Assembly (NCBI RefSeq): GCF_900454025.1
Contig: NZ_UGQM01000001.1
Span: 2,976,001 to 3,040,000, forward strand
DNA length: 64,000 bases
Origin: Mycolicibacterium gilvum
GTDB lineage: Bacteria; Actinomycetota; Actinomycetes; Mycobacteriales; Mycobacteriaceae
Reading direction: 5' to 3'
The notes beneath the pieces are model-generated. The model was not told where the DNA came from. It saw only the letters and a list, made by a program, of their open reading frames with translations, and did no database searches. This document shows, piece after piece, positions 49,106 to 58,497 of this stretch. Numbering within the stretch: position 1 is the first letter of the stretch; every line of letters begins with the position of its first letter. A program made the translations under genes and the position numbers.

Positions 49106-49393
49106 ATGGCCTTGCTGAAGACCTGGATGAAGACCGCGCTTCCCGCCGCCGTGATGGCCGGCGGACTCGCCGCGGCCGTCCTGGGATCCGGTGCCGCACC
49201 GGCGTTCGCACAGCCCGCTCCGCCCCCGGCTCCCGTCGGTGAGCAGCCCCCGGCGTGGGCCACGCCGAAACCCGCCGAGATCTGGAACGGACATCCGGTC
49301 GTGTGGAACTCGGCCTGGGGCGGGCGGTGGGGCGCCTGGATCAACGGGGGCTTCATCTCACTGACGTCCAACCCCGTGACGGGCGGCGGATAA
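49106..49393 (+). CDS. Small exported protein, Pro/Trp/Gly-rich
   Basis: 95 residues. A signal peptide (VMAGGLAAAVLGSGAAPAFA; predicted cleavage after AFA) is followed by Pro-rich sequence and a short conserved segment with several Trp (EIWNGHPVVWNSAWGGRWGA). The mature protein is only ~60 residues and lacks cysteines. ATG 49106 follows gtgggag. Unknown function. The 164 bp upstream of it are AT-richer than average, with ggttatatatgct near 49058 as a possible promoter element; no other gene is visible there. Confidence 0.7.
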   Translation: MALLKTWMKTALPAAVMAGGLAAAVLGSGAAPAFAQPAPPPAPVGEQPPAWATPKPAEIWNGHPVVWNSAWGGRWGAWINGGFISLTSNPVTGGG

Positions 49394-49494
49394 ACCGTGA
49401 TCAGCACCGAAAAACCGACTAGCTGCGCTATACACTCACTGCGGGTGAAGCGCGATCGATCCCCGAACAATCGAACGACAGGGCAGGAGCAACG

Positions 49495-49962
49495 ATGACC
49501 GGACTGAAGAGCCGCATCGCGCGGGTGGGTCTGGGTGTCATCGGCGCCGCCGTGATGGGCCTGGGCACCGCCGGACAGGCGATGGCCGACTCGACCGACG
49601 ACTATCCGATCCCGCGCCGCATCATCCACACCACCTGCGATGTCGAGCAGTACATGGCCGCGGTGCGCGACACCAACCCGGTGTACTTCGAGCGGTACAT
49701 GATCGACCGCAGCAACCGGCCGGCCGATGTGCAGCAGGCCGCGTTCGACCGCATCCACTGGTTCTTCTCGCTCGACCCGGTGGGCCGTCGCCAGTACTCG
49801 GAGAACACCGCGACGAACGTCTTCTACGAGCAGGTGGCCACCCGCTGGGGCAACTGGGCCAAGCTGTTCTTCAACAACAAGGGCGTCGTGGCCCACGCCA
49901 CCGACGTCTGCATGAACTACCCGCGCGGCGACATGTCCGTGTGGAACTGGGCGGGTCGCTAG
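49495..49962 (+). CDS. Exported DUF5078-type protein
   Basis: 155 residues. Signal peptide at residues 1-32 ([20 protein letters not shown]; cleavage before DSTDDYP). The mature domain has two cysteines ([15 protein letters not shown] and [12 protein letters not shown]), likely a disulfide, and a conserved [19 protein letters not shown] helix. DUF5078 is a mycobacterial family without known function. ATG is preceded by ggcaggagc. A possible -10 TATACA lies near 49430. A strong terminator follows 14 bases after the stop. Confidence 0.82.
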   Translation: MTGLKSRIARVGLGVIGAAVMGLGTAGQAMADSTDDYPIPRRIIHTTCDVEQYMAAVRDTNPVYFERYMIDRSNRPADVQQAAFDRIHWFFSLDPVGRRQYSENTATNVFYEQVATRWGNWAKLFFNNKGVVAHATDVCMNYPRGDMSVWNWAGR

Positions 49963-49976
49963 ACCTGAGTTTCACG

Positions 49977-50022
49977 GTTCGGCGGCGCCGGGTGTACTGC
50001 ACCCGGGGCCGCCGAACTTTTT
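49977..50022 (+). terminator. Strong intrinsic terminator
   Basis: Bases 49977-49994 pair with 50000-50017 (18 positions, one mismatch) around the five-base loop tactg, followed directly by ttttt. It lies 14 bases after the DUF5078 stop codon. This is a textbook rho-independent terminator, uncommon in such quality in mycobacteria. The following ~110 bases before the DUF732 gene (convergent side) are otherwise empty. Confidence 0.92.
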
Positions 50023-50133
50023 GTGCCGCATGTACTTCCGGCCCGTCGGCGTGAACGCGCGCAAAATGCCACCGCGAGCGGCGTGTCCCTGTGCAGACAC
50101 GCGCGCTCGCGGTGCGAGGTGGTGGGCCTGGGG

Positions 50134-50463
50134 TCAGGCCTGGTTGAGGATCGGCAGCCGGTCCGGGCAGTAGGTGCGCAGCGCGGCCGCCAGGAACTGG
50201 TAGGCCTGATCGGTCGTCGACCCGGTCTCCAGCTGGTTGTGCACGAACTTCGCCGAGGCGAACACATCAGGATCCACGTTGGTCCGCAGTCGCTTGCACG
50301 CGATCTTGCCGATCCAGGCGTTGTAGTCCTTCTGGCCGTAGATGCCGTACGTGTTCAGCTCGTTGGCGAACGCGGTGTCCGGGTCGGCGACCGCCGGCGC
50401 CGCCGTGCCGAGGGCACCCAGGGTCATCGCCGCCGCGGCGACACCGATCATGAGGCGCTTCAT
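50134..50463 (-). CDS. Exported DUF732 protein
   Basis: 109 residues from ATG 50463; this start overlaps the mmpL stop by four bases, and the longer open frame is antisense-like noise. Signal peptide [20 protein letters not shown] with cleavage after AVA, then a ~80-residue DUF732 domain: [15 protein letters not shown] and a disulfide pair [10 protein letters not shown] and [13 protein letters not shown]732 proteins are small secreted mycobacterial proteins of unknown role. Coupling to mmpS-mmpL suggests it works at the envelope alongside the transporter. Confidence 0.82.
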   Translation of the reverse strand: MKRLMIGVAAAAMTLGALGTAAPAVADPDTAFANELNTYGIYGQKDYNAWIGKIACKRLRTNVDPDVFASAKFVHNQLETGSTTDQAYQFLAAALRTYCPDRLPILNQA

Positions 50464-53366
50464 GCCCTCACTCCTTCCGACGGATCCGATTGCAGCCCGC
50501 CGGGTCTCGGCCAGGGCGCGGGGACAGGACGGGTGCGAACCCGTTGCGGCCACCAGAACCAGGGTCCCAGCAGCGCGGCGATGGACGGGGTCATGAATGC
50601 GCGGATCACCAGGGTGTCGAACAGCAGACCCAGACCGATCGTCGTACCGACCTGTCCGATGACGGTCAGCTCGCTGACCGACATTGACATCATCGTAAGC
50701 GCGAAGACGAGCCCTGCGGCCGTTACCACCGAACCGCTTCCGCCCATCGCGCGGATGATCCCGGTGCCGATGCCGGCGTGGATCTCCTCCTTCAGGCGCG
50801 ACACCAACAACAGGTTGTAGTCCGCGCCCACGGCCAACAGGATGATCACCGCCATGGCCAACACCATCCAGTGCAGCGGCTGGCCCAGGATGTGCTGCCA
50901 GAACAGCACCGACAGGCCGAACGATGCCGCCAGCGACAGCACCACCGTGCCGACGATCACCGCGGCCGCGACGACTGCCCGCGTCAGGATCAACATGATG
51001 ATGAAGATCAGACCCAGCGCGGCGATACCGGCGATCAGCAGGTCATAGTTGTTGCCGTCCTGCATGTCCTTGAAGACGGCCGCCGTGCCACCGAGGTAGA
51101 TCTTCGAGCCCTCCAGCGGGGTGCCCTTGACCGCCTCCTTGGCCGCGGTCTTGATCTTGTCGATCTTGGCCACGCCCTCAGGGCTCAGCGGATCACCCTC
51201 GTGGGAGATGATGAAGCGCACCGCGTGTCCGTCGGGGGACAGGAACTGTTCGAGACCACGCTGGAAGTCGGCGTTCTCGAAGATCTCCGGCGGCAGGTAG
51301 AACGAGTCGTCGTTCATCGAGTCGTCGAACGCCTCACCCATCGCGTCGGCGTCCTCGGACATCGCCGCCATCTGGTCCTGCTGACCCTTCTGCGACTGAT
51401 ACATCGTCAGCATCATGGTCCGCATCGTCTTCATGGTCTCGATCATCTCGGGCATCAGCGCGACCATCTGCGGCATCAGGGTGTCCAGCCGCTTCATGTC
51501 GGGGATGATCGCCTTGAAGTCGTCGGTCATGATGTTGATGCCGTCGAGGGTGTCGAACACCGACCGCAACGCCCAGCAGACCGGGATGTTGTAGCAGTGC
51601 GGTTCCCAGTAGAAGTAGTTGCGGATCGGGCGGAAGAAGTCGTCGAAGTTCGCGATGCTGTCGCGCAGGTCCTCGATGTCGACGACCATGCCCTCCATCT
51701 TCGTGACCATGCTGTGGGTGATGTCGGCCATCTGCGCGGTCAGGCCCGACATCTTCTCCATGGTCTTGATGGTGTTGGCCATCTCGTCGGCCTGCACCAG
51801 CATGTCGGCCATCCGGTCCTGCATGTACTTCTCGTTGAGCCGCTGCGTGGTGCCCTGCATGCTCATCTGGAACGGGATGGACGTGTGCTTGATCGGCTTG
51901 CCGTCGGGCCGGGTGATCGCCTGCACACGCGCGATGCCCTCGACGCGGAAGAGCGCCTTGGCGATCTTGTCGATGACGAGGAAGTCGGCGGAGTTGCGCA
52001 GGTCGTGGTCACTCTCGATCATCAACAGCTCGGGGTTCATCCGGGCCTGGTCGAAGTGCTCGTCGGCGACCGCGTAACCCTGGTTGGCCGGCAGGTCGGC
52101 GGGCAGGTAGTCGCGGTCGTTGTAGTTGGTCTTGTAGCCGGGCAGCGCCAGCAGACCCACCAGCGTGATCGCCATCGTCGCGACCAGGATCGGGCCCGGC
52201 CAGCGGACGATCGCGGCGCCGATCTTGCGCCAGCCGCGGATCCGCATGGCCCGCTTGGGCTCGAGCAGCTTGCCGAAGCGGGTCGCCACGCTGATGCACG
52301 CGACCATCAGCACGACGCCGGCCATCACGACCACGAACATGCCGATCGCCAGCGGGACACCCATGGTCTGGAAGTAGGGCAGCCGGGTGAAGCTCAGGCA
52401 GAACGTCGCGCCGGCGATGGTCAGGCCGGAGCCCAGCACCACGTGCGCGGTGCCGTGGAACATCGTGTAGTACGCGGTCTCCTTGTCCTCACCGGCGGTA
52501 CGCGCCTCCTGATATCGGCCTATCAGGAAGATCGCGTAGTCGGTGGCCGCGGCGATGGCCAGCGTCACCAGAAGGTTCGTCGCGAAGGTGGACAGACCGA
52601 TGATCTCGTGATGGCCGAGGAACGCCACGACGCCACGCGCGGTGGCCAACGACATGACCACCATCACCAGCGTGATGAGCACCGTCACGATGGAGCGGTA
52701 GACCAGCAGCAGCATCACGATGATCACCGTGAACGTCGCCGCCTCGATCAGCCGCATGCTGCGGTCGCCGGCGATGTGCTGGTCGGCGGCCAGCGCCGCG
52801 GGACCGGTCACGAACGCCCGGACGCCCGGGGGCGGCTCCAGGCTGCTGACGGTCTGCTGGACGGCCTTCACCGACTCGTTGGCCAGCGCCTCGCCCTGGT
52901 TTCCGGACAGCTTGACCTGGACGTAGGCGGCCTTGCCGTCATTGCTCTGTGATCCCGACGCGGTGAGCGGGTCGCTCCAGAAGTCCTGCACGGACTGCAC
53001 GTGCGCGGTGTCGGCCTCCAGCCGGTCGACCAGCTCGTCGTACCACGCGTGGGCTTCGTCGCCGAGGGGTTGGTCGCCCTCGAACACGATCATCACCGAG
53101 CTGTCGGAGTCACCCTCCTCGAACAGCTCGCCGACCTTCTTCATCGAGATCATCGACGGGGCGTCGTTCGGGCTCATCGAGACGGCCTGCGCCTCGCCGA
53201 CCGTCTCGAGCTGCGGGACGGTGACGTTGACGACGACGATCAGCGCGATCCAGCCCAGGATGATCGGCACGGCGAACAGCCGGATCATGCGGGGGATGAA
53301 CGAGCGATGGGGCCCGTGCGCGGCGGGGAACTCGTCGGTGCGGGCGTCGGACACGGGTGCGCTCAT
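50460..53366 (-). CDS. MmpL family RND transporter, MmpL4/MmpL5-like
   Basis: 968 residues from ATG 53366 (four-base overlap with mmpS). Twelve helices in two halves separated by two large extracytoplasmic domains. The key proton-relay pair lies in [18 protein letters not shown] (first half) and [18 protein letters not shown] (second half), each with the Asp-Tyr of MmpL pumps. The region [19 protein letters not shown] closely matches MmpL4/MmpL5, which export siderophores and drugs with MmpS4/MmpS5. A homologue that exports glycopeptidolipid precursors is also possible. Operon order mmpS-mmpL-DUF732. Confidence 0.92.
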   Translation of the reverse strand: MSAPVSDARTDEFPAAHGPHRSFIPRMIRLFAVPIILGWIALIVVVNVTVPQLETVGEAQAVSMSPNDAPSMISMKKVGELFEEGDSDSSVMIVFEGDQPLGDEAHAWYDELVDRLEADTAHVQSVQDFWSDPLTASGSQSNDGKAAYVQVKLSGNQGEALANESVKAVQQTVSSLEPPPGVRAFVTGPAALAADQHIAGDRSMRLIEAATFTVIIVMLLLVYRSIVTVLITLVMVVMSLATARGVVAFLGHHEIIGLSTFATNLLVTLAIAAATDYAIFLIGRYQEARTAGEDKETAYYTMFHGTAHVVLGSGLTIAGATFCLSFTRLPYFQTMGVPLAIGMFVVVMAGVVLMVACISVATRFGKLLEPKRAMRIRGWRKIGAAIVRWPGPILVATMAITLVGLLALPGYKTNYNDRDYLPADLPANQGYAVADEHFDQARMNPELLMIESDHDLRNSADFLVIDKIAKALFRVEGIARVQAITRPDGKPIKHTSIPFQMSMQGTTQRLNEKYMQDRMADMLVQADEMANTIKTMEKMSGLTAQMADITHSMVTKMEGMVVDIEDLRDSIANFDDFFRPIRNYFYWEPHCYNIPVCWALRSVFDTLDGINIMTDDFKAIIPDMKRLDTLMPQMVALMPEMIETMKTMRTMMLTMYQSQKGQQDQMAAMSEDADAMGEAFDDSMNDDSFYLPPEIFENADFQRGLEQFLSPDGHAVRFIISHEGDPLSPEGVAKIDKIKTAAKEAVKGTPLEGSKIYLGGTAAVFKDMQDGNNYDLLIAGIAALGLIFIIMLILTRAVVAAAVIVGTVVLSLAASFGLSVLFWQHILGQPLHWMVLAMAVIILLAVGADYNLLLVSRLKEEIHAGIGTGIIRAMGGSGSVVTAAGLVFALTMMSMSVSELTVIGQVGTTIGLGLLFDTLVIRAFMTPSIAALLGPWFWWPQRVRTRPVPAPWPRPGGLQSDPSEGVRA

Positions 53367-53791
53367 GCGGATTTCACAAAGCAGAAGGTCTGGGCGTTCA
53401 AGCCGTCCGTGGTCCTCTCGTCCTTCAACTCGTCGTCGACGAAGATCCGGCACGTGATGGTGCTGCTGTCACCCTGGGCGACGATGTTGGGCGCGGCGGA
53501 CGGCTCGGTGGTCTCCAGCGTGAGCGACCAGGGCAGCGCCGCGCCGTCGACCCGCTGCGGCTTGGCGTCGAGGTCGAGATAGTTCACGTCGGCGTAGGAG
53601 CCGTTGCCGATGATCTCGTACCGGACCACCTTGGGGTCGAACGGTTCCGGCAGGTCGGCGAAGTTGCGGGGTGTCTCGATGATGCCCTCGGAACCGAAGA
53701 ACGTCCGGATGCGGGAGACGGTCGCTCCGGCGATGACCACGACGACGACGATGAGCAGCGGCAGCCACACTTTTTTGCCGATGGCGATCAC
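53363..53791 (-). CDS. MmpS family membrane protein
   Basis: 142 residues from GTG 53791. A single N-terminal helix ([18 protein letters not shown]) anchors a soluble extracytoplasmic domain of the MmpS fold: [20 protein letters not shown] and [20 protein letters not shown], ending CFVKSA. MmpS proteins are accessory/assembly partners of MmpL transporters; the overlap with mmpL is conserved. No Shine-Dalgarno is obvious, so a leaderless or short-leader start may apply. Confidence 0.92.
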   Translation of the reverse strand: MIAIGKKVWLPLLIVVVVVIAGATVSRIRTFFGSEGIIETPRNFADLPEPFDPKVVRYEIIGNGSYADVNYLDLDAKPQRVDGAALPWSLTLETTEPSAAPNIVAQGDSSTITCRIFVDDELKDERTTDGLNAQTFCFVKSA

Positions 53792-54092
53792 GACAGCTGA
53801 CCCGGCGATATGGCGCGCATGAAACCCCTGGGAATTCGTTTCGAATGTTCTGCTGAGAGTAACTTAGCCGATATAAGTTCTCATTCGGCCACAGATTAAC
53901 TCAAGCCAATGTGTTGCTGCTAACCCGTTTATCCCACGGGCGATCCACGTCACACAATGTCACCGGGAAGATCGCCGGGGCCGGTCGCCCCGCGGGCCGC
54001 CGGACCGCCCTTGACCGTCCGTCAATAACGCTGCTAGACATAGCGACAGCCCGACGCTGAGCGGTTGCACAGTCGATGAGGAGCATACGCGG
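53792..54092. promoter_or_regulatory. Divergent intergenic region: mmpS and P450 promoters, inverted repeat
   Basis: 301 bp without a gene. The dyad aactta-N7-taagtt at 53861-53879 lies ~70 bases from the mmpS start; a TetR/MarR-type operator is possible, and IdeR is unlikely (about half of the 19-bp iron box matches). For the P450, TTGACC (54011-54016) and TAGACA (54035-54040) are 18 bases apart, and gaggagc precedes ATG 54093. Confidence 0.5.
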
Positions 54093-55286
54093 ATGACAGT
54101 GGCCGAGCTCTATTACGACCCCTACGATTCGGCAATCACCGCCGACCCCTATCCGACGTACGCGCGGCTGCGCGACGAGGCTCCTCTGTATTACAACGAG
54201 CGCTACGACTTCTGGGCGCTGTCCCGCCACGCCGACGTCGAAAGTGCGCTGCTGGACTGGTCGACGTTCTCCAACAGCCGCAGCGACATCCTCGAGCTGG
54301 TGAAATCCGACTTCGACATGCCCAAGGGCGTGATGATGTTCGAGGACCCCCCCGAGCACACCATGCTGCGCGGACTGATGTCGCGGGTGTTCACACCTCG
54401 CCGGATGGCCGAGATCGAGGACCAGATCCGCCGCTACTGCGTGAACTGCCTCGACCCGCTGGTGGGCAGCGACGGGTTCGACGTGATCGCCGAGCTGGCC
54501 GCGATGATGCCGATGCGGGTGATCGGCATGCTGCTCGGGATCCCCGAATCCGAGCAGGTGTCGGTGCGCGACGCCAACGACGCGAACCTGCGCACCAGGC
54601 CGGGTGCGCCGATGAAGGTGGCCGATCCCGACAAGATCGCCGACGGGCGCATCTACGCCGAATACGTCGAGTGGCGCGCGGCGAACCCGTCCGACGATCT
54701 GATGACCGCGCTGCTCAACGTGGAGTTCACCGACGAGACCGGGGTCGACCGCAAGCTGACGCGCAAAGAGGTGCTGCACTACACCCAGGTCGTCGCCGGC
54801 GCCGGCAACGAGACCACCGGAAGGCTGATCGGCTGGCTGGCGAAGGTGCTGGCCGAACATCCCGACCAGCGCCGCGAGGTCGTCGAGGACCGGTCACTGC
54901 TGGGCAGGGTCATCGACGAGACGCTGCGCTTCGAGCCCACGGGTCCCCACGTCGCGCGCTACCTGGCCCGGGATTTCGACTACGCCGGCACCACCGTCCC
55001 GGCGGGTAGCGCGATGCTGCTGCTGTTCGGCGCCGCCAACCGCGACGAGCGCCGCTACCGCGATCCCGACAGGTTCGACATCCACCGCGAGAACATCAGC
55101 CACCTGACCTTCGGCAAAGGACTGCACTACTGCCTGGGGGCCAACCTCGCACGGCTGGAGGGAAGGGTGGCGCTCGACGAGATCCTCAACCGGTGGCCGG
55201 AATGGGACATCGACTACCCGACCGCGCGGCTGGCCCCGACGTCGACCGTGCGCGGATGGGAGCACCTACGAATGCTGGTCGGGTGA
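54093..55286 (+). CDS. Cytochrome P450
   Basis: 397 residues. Haem loop TFGKGLHYCLGANLARLEGR with Cys347, I-helix VAGAGNETTGRLIGW and K-helix ETLRFEP are complete. The N-terminal PYDSAITADPYPTYARLRD motif is common to soluble actinobacterial P450s. A ferredoxin gene is not adjacent. It is distinct from the P450 at 6551 (I-helix AGNET versus AGEST). Divergent from mmpS over 301 bp. The last 21 bases overlap the convergent hypothetical gene. Substrate unknown; steroid or fatty-acid hydroxylation would be typical for such mycobacterial enzymes. Confidence 0.94.
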   Translation: MTVAELYYDPYDSAITADPYPTYARLRDEAPLYYNERYDFWALSRHADVESALLDWSTFSNSRSDILELVKSDFDMPKGVMMFEDPPEHTMLRGLMSRVFTPRRMAEIEDQIRRYCVNCLDPLVGSDGFDVIAELAAMMPMRVIGMLLGIPESEQVSVRDANDANLRTRPGAPMKVADPDKIADGRIYAEYVEWRAANPSDDLMTALLNVEFTDETGVDRKLTRKEVLHYTQVVAGAGNETTGRLIGWLAKVLAEHPDQRREVVEDRSLLGRVIDETLRFEPTGPHVARYLARDFDYAGTTVPAGSAMLLLFGAANRDERRYRDPDRFDIHRENISHLTFGKGLHYCLGANLARLEGRVALDEILNRWPEWDIDYPTARLAPTSTVRGWEHLRMLVG

Positions 55287-55685
55287 CCCGGCGACTCCGG
55301 CATCCGGGCCCGAGTCCAGCACGCTGACCGCGATGCCGTACGGCAGGAACCTCACCCGCCGGCTCGGATCGGTGTTGTCCTTGTTCGCGCGCAGCGCGTC
55401 GAGCTCCGTCGGATACACCTGCTCGATGCGTGCGCCACCCGCGCCGTCGACCGTGAAGATCGCCCACACACCGTCGCCGGCCTCACCCGTCGTCTCCGGC
55501 CGGGTCCGCGGGCGGGTGCCTCGCGAGAACTCGTCGAACAACACCGACCAGCCCGTGCGCTCACCCGGCGTGTTCACGAACCTGCCCAGACCTTCGAGCG
55601 CGTCGCGCAGTCCCTCACCGGCCTCCCGCACCATGCGGTCGAGATCCTCGGGATCGAACCCGAACGGGCCGTTGCTGTTACTCAT
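55266..55685 (-). CDS. Conserved hypothetical protein
   Basis: 139 residues from ATG 55685 (GTG 55691 is two codons upstream). The N-terminus is a helical segment with acidic residues (DPEDLDRMVREAGEGLRDAL), followed by a compact mixed domain (WSVLFDEFSRGTRPRT; GDGVWAIFTVDGAGGARIEQ; YPTELDALRANKD) and a short tail. No signal peptide, membrane helix or known catalytic motif. It resembles small conserved actinobacterial proteins of unknown function. It converges with the P450 and is divergent from the SnoaL-like protein at 55752 with a 66-bp gap. Confidence 0.75.
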   Translation of the reverse strand: MSNSNGPFGFDPEDLDRMVREAGEGLRDALEGLGRFVNTPGERTGWSVLFDEFSRGTRPRTRPETTGEAGDGVWAIFTVDGAGGARIEQVYPTELDALRANKDNTDPSRRVRFLPYGIAVSVLDSGPDAGVAGSPDQHS

Positions 55686-55751
55686 ACCCACCAGTGTGCC
55701 CGCCCCGGCGGATCTGGTCGACTGTCACGTGCCGAGGTGGTAGGCATCCAT

Positions 55752-56555
55752 ATGCCCTTCACACGAGCCGACGTCGCGGCCGCGGCGCAGCGGTCCCTGG
55801 CCGCCGCCGCAGCGCACGACCGGGAGACCTGGATCGGCCTGTTCACCGCCGACGGCCGGGTGGAGGATCCCGTCGGCTCCGCACCGCACCGGGGGCGCGC
55901 AGCCATCGGGCGCTTCTACGACACCTTCATCGCGCCGCGCACCATCACCGCGCATGTGCAAGGCGAGGACATCGTCGTGGACACCACCGTGCTGCGCGAC
56001 GTGGAACTCGAGATCGAGATGAGCCCCGCGGTGTCGCTGCGGGTGCCGACCTTCATCCGCTACGACCTGCGTGCCGACGGAGACGATCTGCAGGTCTGTG
56101 CGCTGTCGGCGTACTGGGAACTGCCGGCCATGATCGGTCAGTTCGCCCGCGCCGGGCTGGGCGTGGTGCCGGTCGGGGTGTCGCTGGGCCGCTCGATGTT
56201 CGCCAACCAGGGCATCGGGGGCAGCGTCGGGTTCCTGCGCGGGTTCCGCGGCTCGGGCAGTGCGGGCAAGCGGGTCTTCGCCCGATTCCTCGACGACGCG
56301 TGCGGCGGCGACGAGGTCGGGATGCGTCGGCTGCGGTCCGACGCGCCCGTCACCCTCGGCGACGGTGACCCACTGACCTCGTCGGACGTCGTCGGGTACC
56401 TGTCGGGCGGCACGTGGAGCAAGCTCATCGCGTCGGGCGACGCCGTCGCCGCGCGGGTCGACACCGACGGTCACCACCGGATCCTGCTCGCCGACACCGC
56501 CGGCGGGCTCACCCGCGAGCGTCCCACGATCACGCGGGTCAGGCTGTTCGCCTAG
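55752..56555 (+). CDS. SnoaL/ketosteroid-isomerase-like domain protein
   Basis: 267 residues from ATG 55752. The N-terminal ~130 residues fit the SnoaL/NTF2-like cone fold (HDRETWIGLFTADGRVEDPV; RGRAAIGRFYDTFIAPR), with an Asp in VEDPVGS where ketosteroid isomerases place a catalytic acid. The second half, with GFLRGFRGSGSAGKRVFARF, has no familiar domain and makes the protein twice the usual SnoaL length. It could be a steroid-related isomerase or a binding protein; undecided. Monocistronic with a 65-bp gap to the next plus-strand gene. Confidence 0.75.
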   Translation: MPFTRADVAAAAQRSLAAAAAHDRETWIGLFTADGRVEDPVGSAPHRGRAAIGRFYDTFIAPRTITAHVQGEDIVVDTTVLRDVELEIEMSPAVSLRVPTFIRYDLRADGDDLQVCALSAYWELPAMIGQFARAGLGVVPVGVSLGRSMFANQGIGGSVGFLRGFRGSGSAGKRVFARFLDDACGGDEVGMRRLRSDAPVTLGDGDPLTSSDVVGYLSGGTWSKLIASGDAVAARVDTDGHHRILLADTAGGLTRERPTITRVRLFA

Positions 56556-56619
56556 ATCAGGCAACGTTTCGGTCGCGGTATCGCGCCGAGGCCGCCGGAC
56601 GTGAGAACGTAGCAGCACC

Positions 56620-57246
56620 ATGTCCGTTCCCTCCGCGTCACCGTCGTCGCCACCGCCCGCCGACCGCGAGCCCGCCGTCGAGCCGCTTCCCGCCGACTAC
56701 ATGACCTATGAGGAGTTCGGGCGCCGCTTCTTCGAGACCGCGGTGTCCGAGCAGCGCGTCGCGTCCGCCATCGGGGCGATCGCCGGCGACGAGTTCGAGA
56801 TGGGACCCATGGCGCAGGGTCCCGGCCGCATCGCGAAGGTGACCGCCCGGGTGCGCATCCAGCAGCCCCGGGTGAACCGTGAGCTCGGCGAGCTGATCAC
56901 CTTCGCGATCCGCATCCCGCTGGAGATCGACATGGTCGTCGACCTGCGGATCGACAAACCGAAGTTCATGGTGTTCGGCGAGATCTCGCTGCGCGCCACC
57001 GCGAAGGCGGCCGAGCCGCTGCTGCTGATCCTCGACGTGGAGAAGCCCCGGTCCGCCGACATCTCGATCCACGTGACGTCGAAGACGCTGCGCGCCGAGG
57101 TGGTGCGCATCATCGGCGGCATCGACGCCGAGATCAAGCGGTTCATCGCGATGCACGTCGCCGGCGAGATCGACAGCCCCGGGTCTCAGAAGGCCAAGGT
57201 CATCAACGTGGCCGAGACCATCGACGAGGCGTGGACCGGGATCTGA
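56620..57246 (+). CDS. Conserved mycobacterial hypothetical protein
   Basis: 208 residues. A Pro/Ser-rich N-terminus of ~25 residues is followed by YMTYEEFGRRFFETAVSEQR and an alternating strand region (IAKVTARVRIQQPRVNREL; FAIRIPLEIDMVVDLRID; RSADISIHVTSKTL) that resembles a beta-rich lipid-binding or START-like module. C-terminal helix IDAEIKRFIAMHVAGEI. No signal peptide. I do not recognise a characterised relative. It converges on the DUF2993-like gene at 57256. Confidence 0.75.
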   Translation: MSVPSASPSSPPPADREPAVEPLPADYMTYEEFGRRFFETAVSEQRVASAIGAIAGDEFEMGPMAQGPGRIAKVTARVRIQQPRVNRELGELITFAIRIPLEIDMVVDLRIDKPKFMVFGEISLRATAKAAEPLLLILDVEKPRSADISIHVTSKTLRAEVVRIIGGIDAEIKRFIAMHVAGEIDSPGSQKAKVINVAETIDEAWTGI

Positions 57247-57255
57247 CGGGCCCGG

Positions 57256-57978
57256 TCACAGCAGCTCGGTTCGCCACTCGGGCAACCTCCCCGAGATCTG
57301 GACCACCCCGGGGCCGAACGTGACGGCGGTGAGCTGAAGGCCGTGCGCCATCTCCGGAAGTGACACCGGATAGGCCGGTGTGCGGCCGGGCAGCCGCCAG
57401 CGTGTGCTGCCGATACCCACCCTGCGCGCGGTCAGCCACAGCGTCGACCCGTCGATCCTCGCCTCGACCTCGACGTGGCCGAGCCGCGGATAACCCGCCC
57501 ACCCCAGCCGTGCCACCCCGTCCTCGCCGATTCTCCCGGCCAGGCGAGGCGCCGCGGCGCGGAGCAGGTCGTCGAGCGCCGGCGCCGGCAGATCCAGCGT
57601 CACGTCGACGGGCGCCGCGACCAGCACGACCGGAGCGCCCGGTTTCATGTGCACGTTGTGCAGGATCACCGTTGCCTGATCGAAATGGGTTGTCCGCCAA
57701 TCGATGTCCTCGGCAGTCACGGTGACGTCGTTGAGCTGACCGACCGACAGGCCGTGCACGTCCAGCCGGGAGTCGAACCGGGTGACCGTGAGGCGGACGT
57801 CCCCGTCGCCGAGACGCACGGTGAGCCTGCGCCCCAACACCAGTCGCCGCACGGTCATGAACAGCGTCCGGTAGGCCGTCGCCGCGCCACTGTTGACCGG
57901 CACCATCGCCGCCGTCGACCAGAGCGAGGTGAGCAGTTCGACCGGCCGGAACGGGTCGAACCGTCGGGGACTGGTCAT
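57256..57978 (-). CDS. DUF2993 (LmeA-like) protein
   Basis: 240 residues from ATG 57978. The tandem beta pattern (GRRLTVRLGDGDVRLTVTR; ARIDGSTLWLTARRVGIGS) and LHVHGLSVGQLNDV-type segments fit DUF2993, the LmeA family that binds lipids and includes the M. smegmatis mannan-elongation/maintenance protein. No N-terminal signal peptide is present in this copy (it begins TSPRRFDPFRPVELLTSLWS), so it may act in the cytoplasm or need another start. Divergent from the Nudix gene across 27 bp. Function inferred from family only. Confidence 0.72.
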   Translation of the reverse strand: MTSPRRFDPFRPVELLTSLWSTAAMVPVNSGAATAYRTLFMTVRRLVLGRRLTVRLGDGDVRLTVTRFDSRLDVHGLSVGQLNDVTVTAEDIDWRTTHFDQATVILHNVHMKPGAPVVLVAAPVDVTLDLPAPALDDLLRAAAPRLAGRIGEDGVARLGWAGYPRLGHVEVEARIDGSTLWLTARRVGIGSTRWRLPGRTPAYPVSLPEMAHGLQLTAVTFGPGVVQISGRLPEWRTELL

Positions 57979-58005
57979 GATGGCGCCCATACTATCGTCG
58001 GTCGG

Positions 58006-58497
58006 GTGCCCAAGCTCAGTGCCGGACTGCTGCTGTTCCGGGAGACCGACGGCGTGGTCGAAGTCCTGCTGGGACACCCCGGCGGTCCGTTCTGGGCCCG
58101 TAAAGACGAAGGGGCATGGTCGATTCCGAAGGGGGAGTACGCCGACGGCGACGACCCGTGGGCGGTCGCGCAGCGCGAGTTCACCGAGGAGACCGGCAAG
58201 CCGGTGCCTGCGGGACCGCCGATCGGTCTGGCTCCGGTCCGCCAGCCCGGCGGCAAGGTGGTCACCGCCTTCGCGGTGCGCGGCGACCTCGACCTCGACG
58301 GCACGTTCAGCAACACGTTCACACTGGTGTGGCCCCGAGGCTCCGGCACGGTCAGGGAGTTCCCGGAGATCGACCGGGTGGAGTGGTTCGACCTGGCGAC
58401 GGCGCGGGTGAAACTGCTGAAGGGCCAGCGCCCGCTTCTCGACGAGCTGGAGAAGGTGCTCGCACACGACGGACCGGACGCGTCTCGATCGCGTTGA
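58006..58497 (+). CDS. Nudix hydrolase
   Basis: 163 residues from GTG 58006. The Nudix box reads GEYADGDDPWAVAQREFTEE then TG: Gly, REFTEETG all present, but the first conserved Glu is Asp. SAGLLLFRETDGVVEVLLGH and GAWSIPKGE are typical N-terminal strands. It hydrolyses nucleoside diphosphates linked to another moiety (house-cleaning enzyme); substrate unknown. TACTAT at 57990-57995 may be its -10 element, giving a leader of only a few bases. The last 146 bases overlap the convergent SnoaL gene. Confidence 0.88.
   Translation: MPKLSAGLLLFRETDGVVEVLLGHPGGPFWARKDEGAWSIPKGEYADGDDPWAVAQREFTEETGKPVPAGPPIGLAPVRQPGGKVVTAFAVRGDLDLDGTFSNTFTLVWPRGSGTVREFPEIDRVEWFDLATARVKLLKGQRPLLDELEKVLAHDGPDASRSR

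Noticed and set aside
53855..53880. IdeR iron box before mmpS
   Set aside because: Only about half of the 19 consensus positions match; a Fur/IdeR role for this operon cannot be claimed from it.
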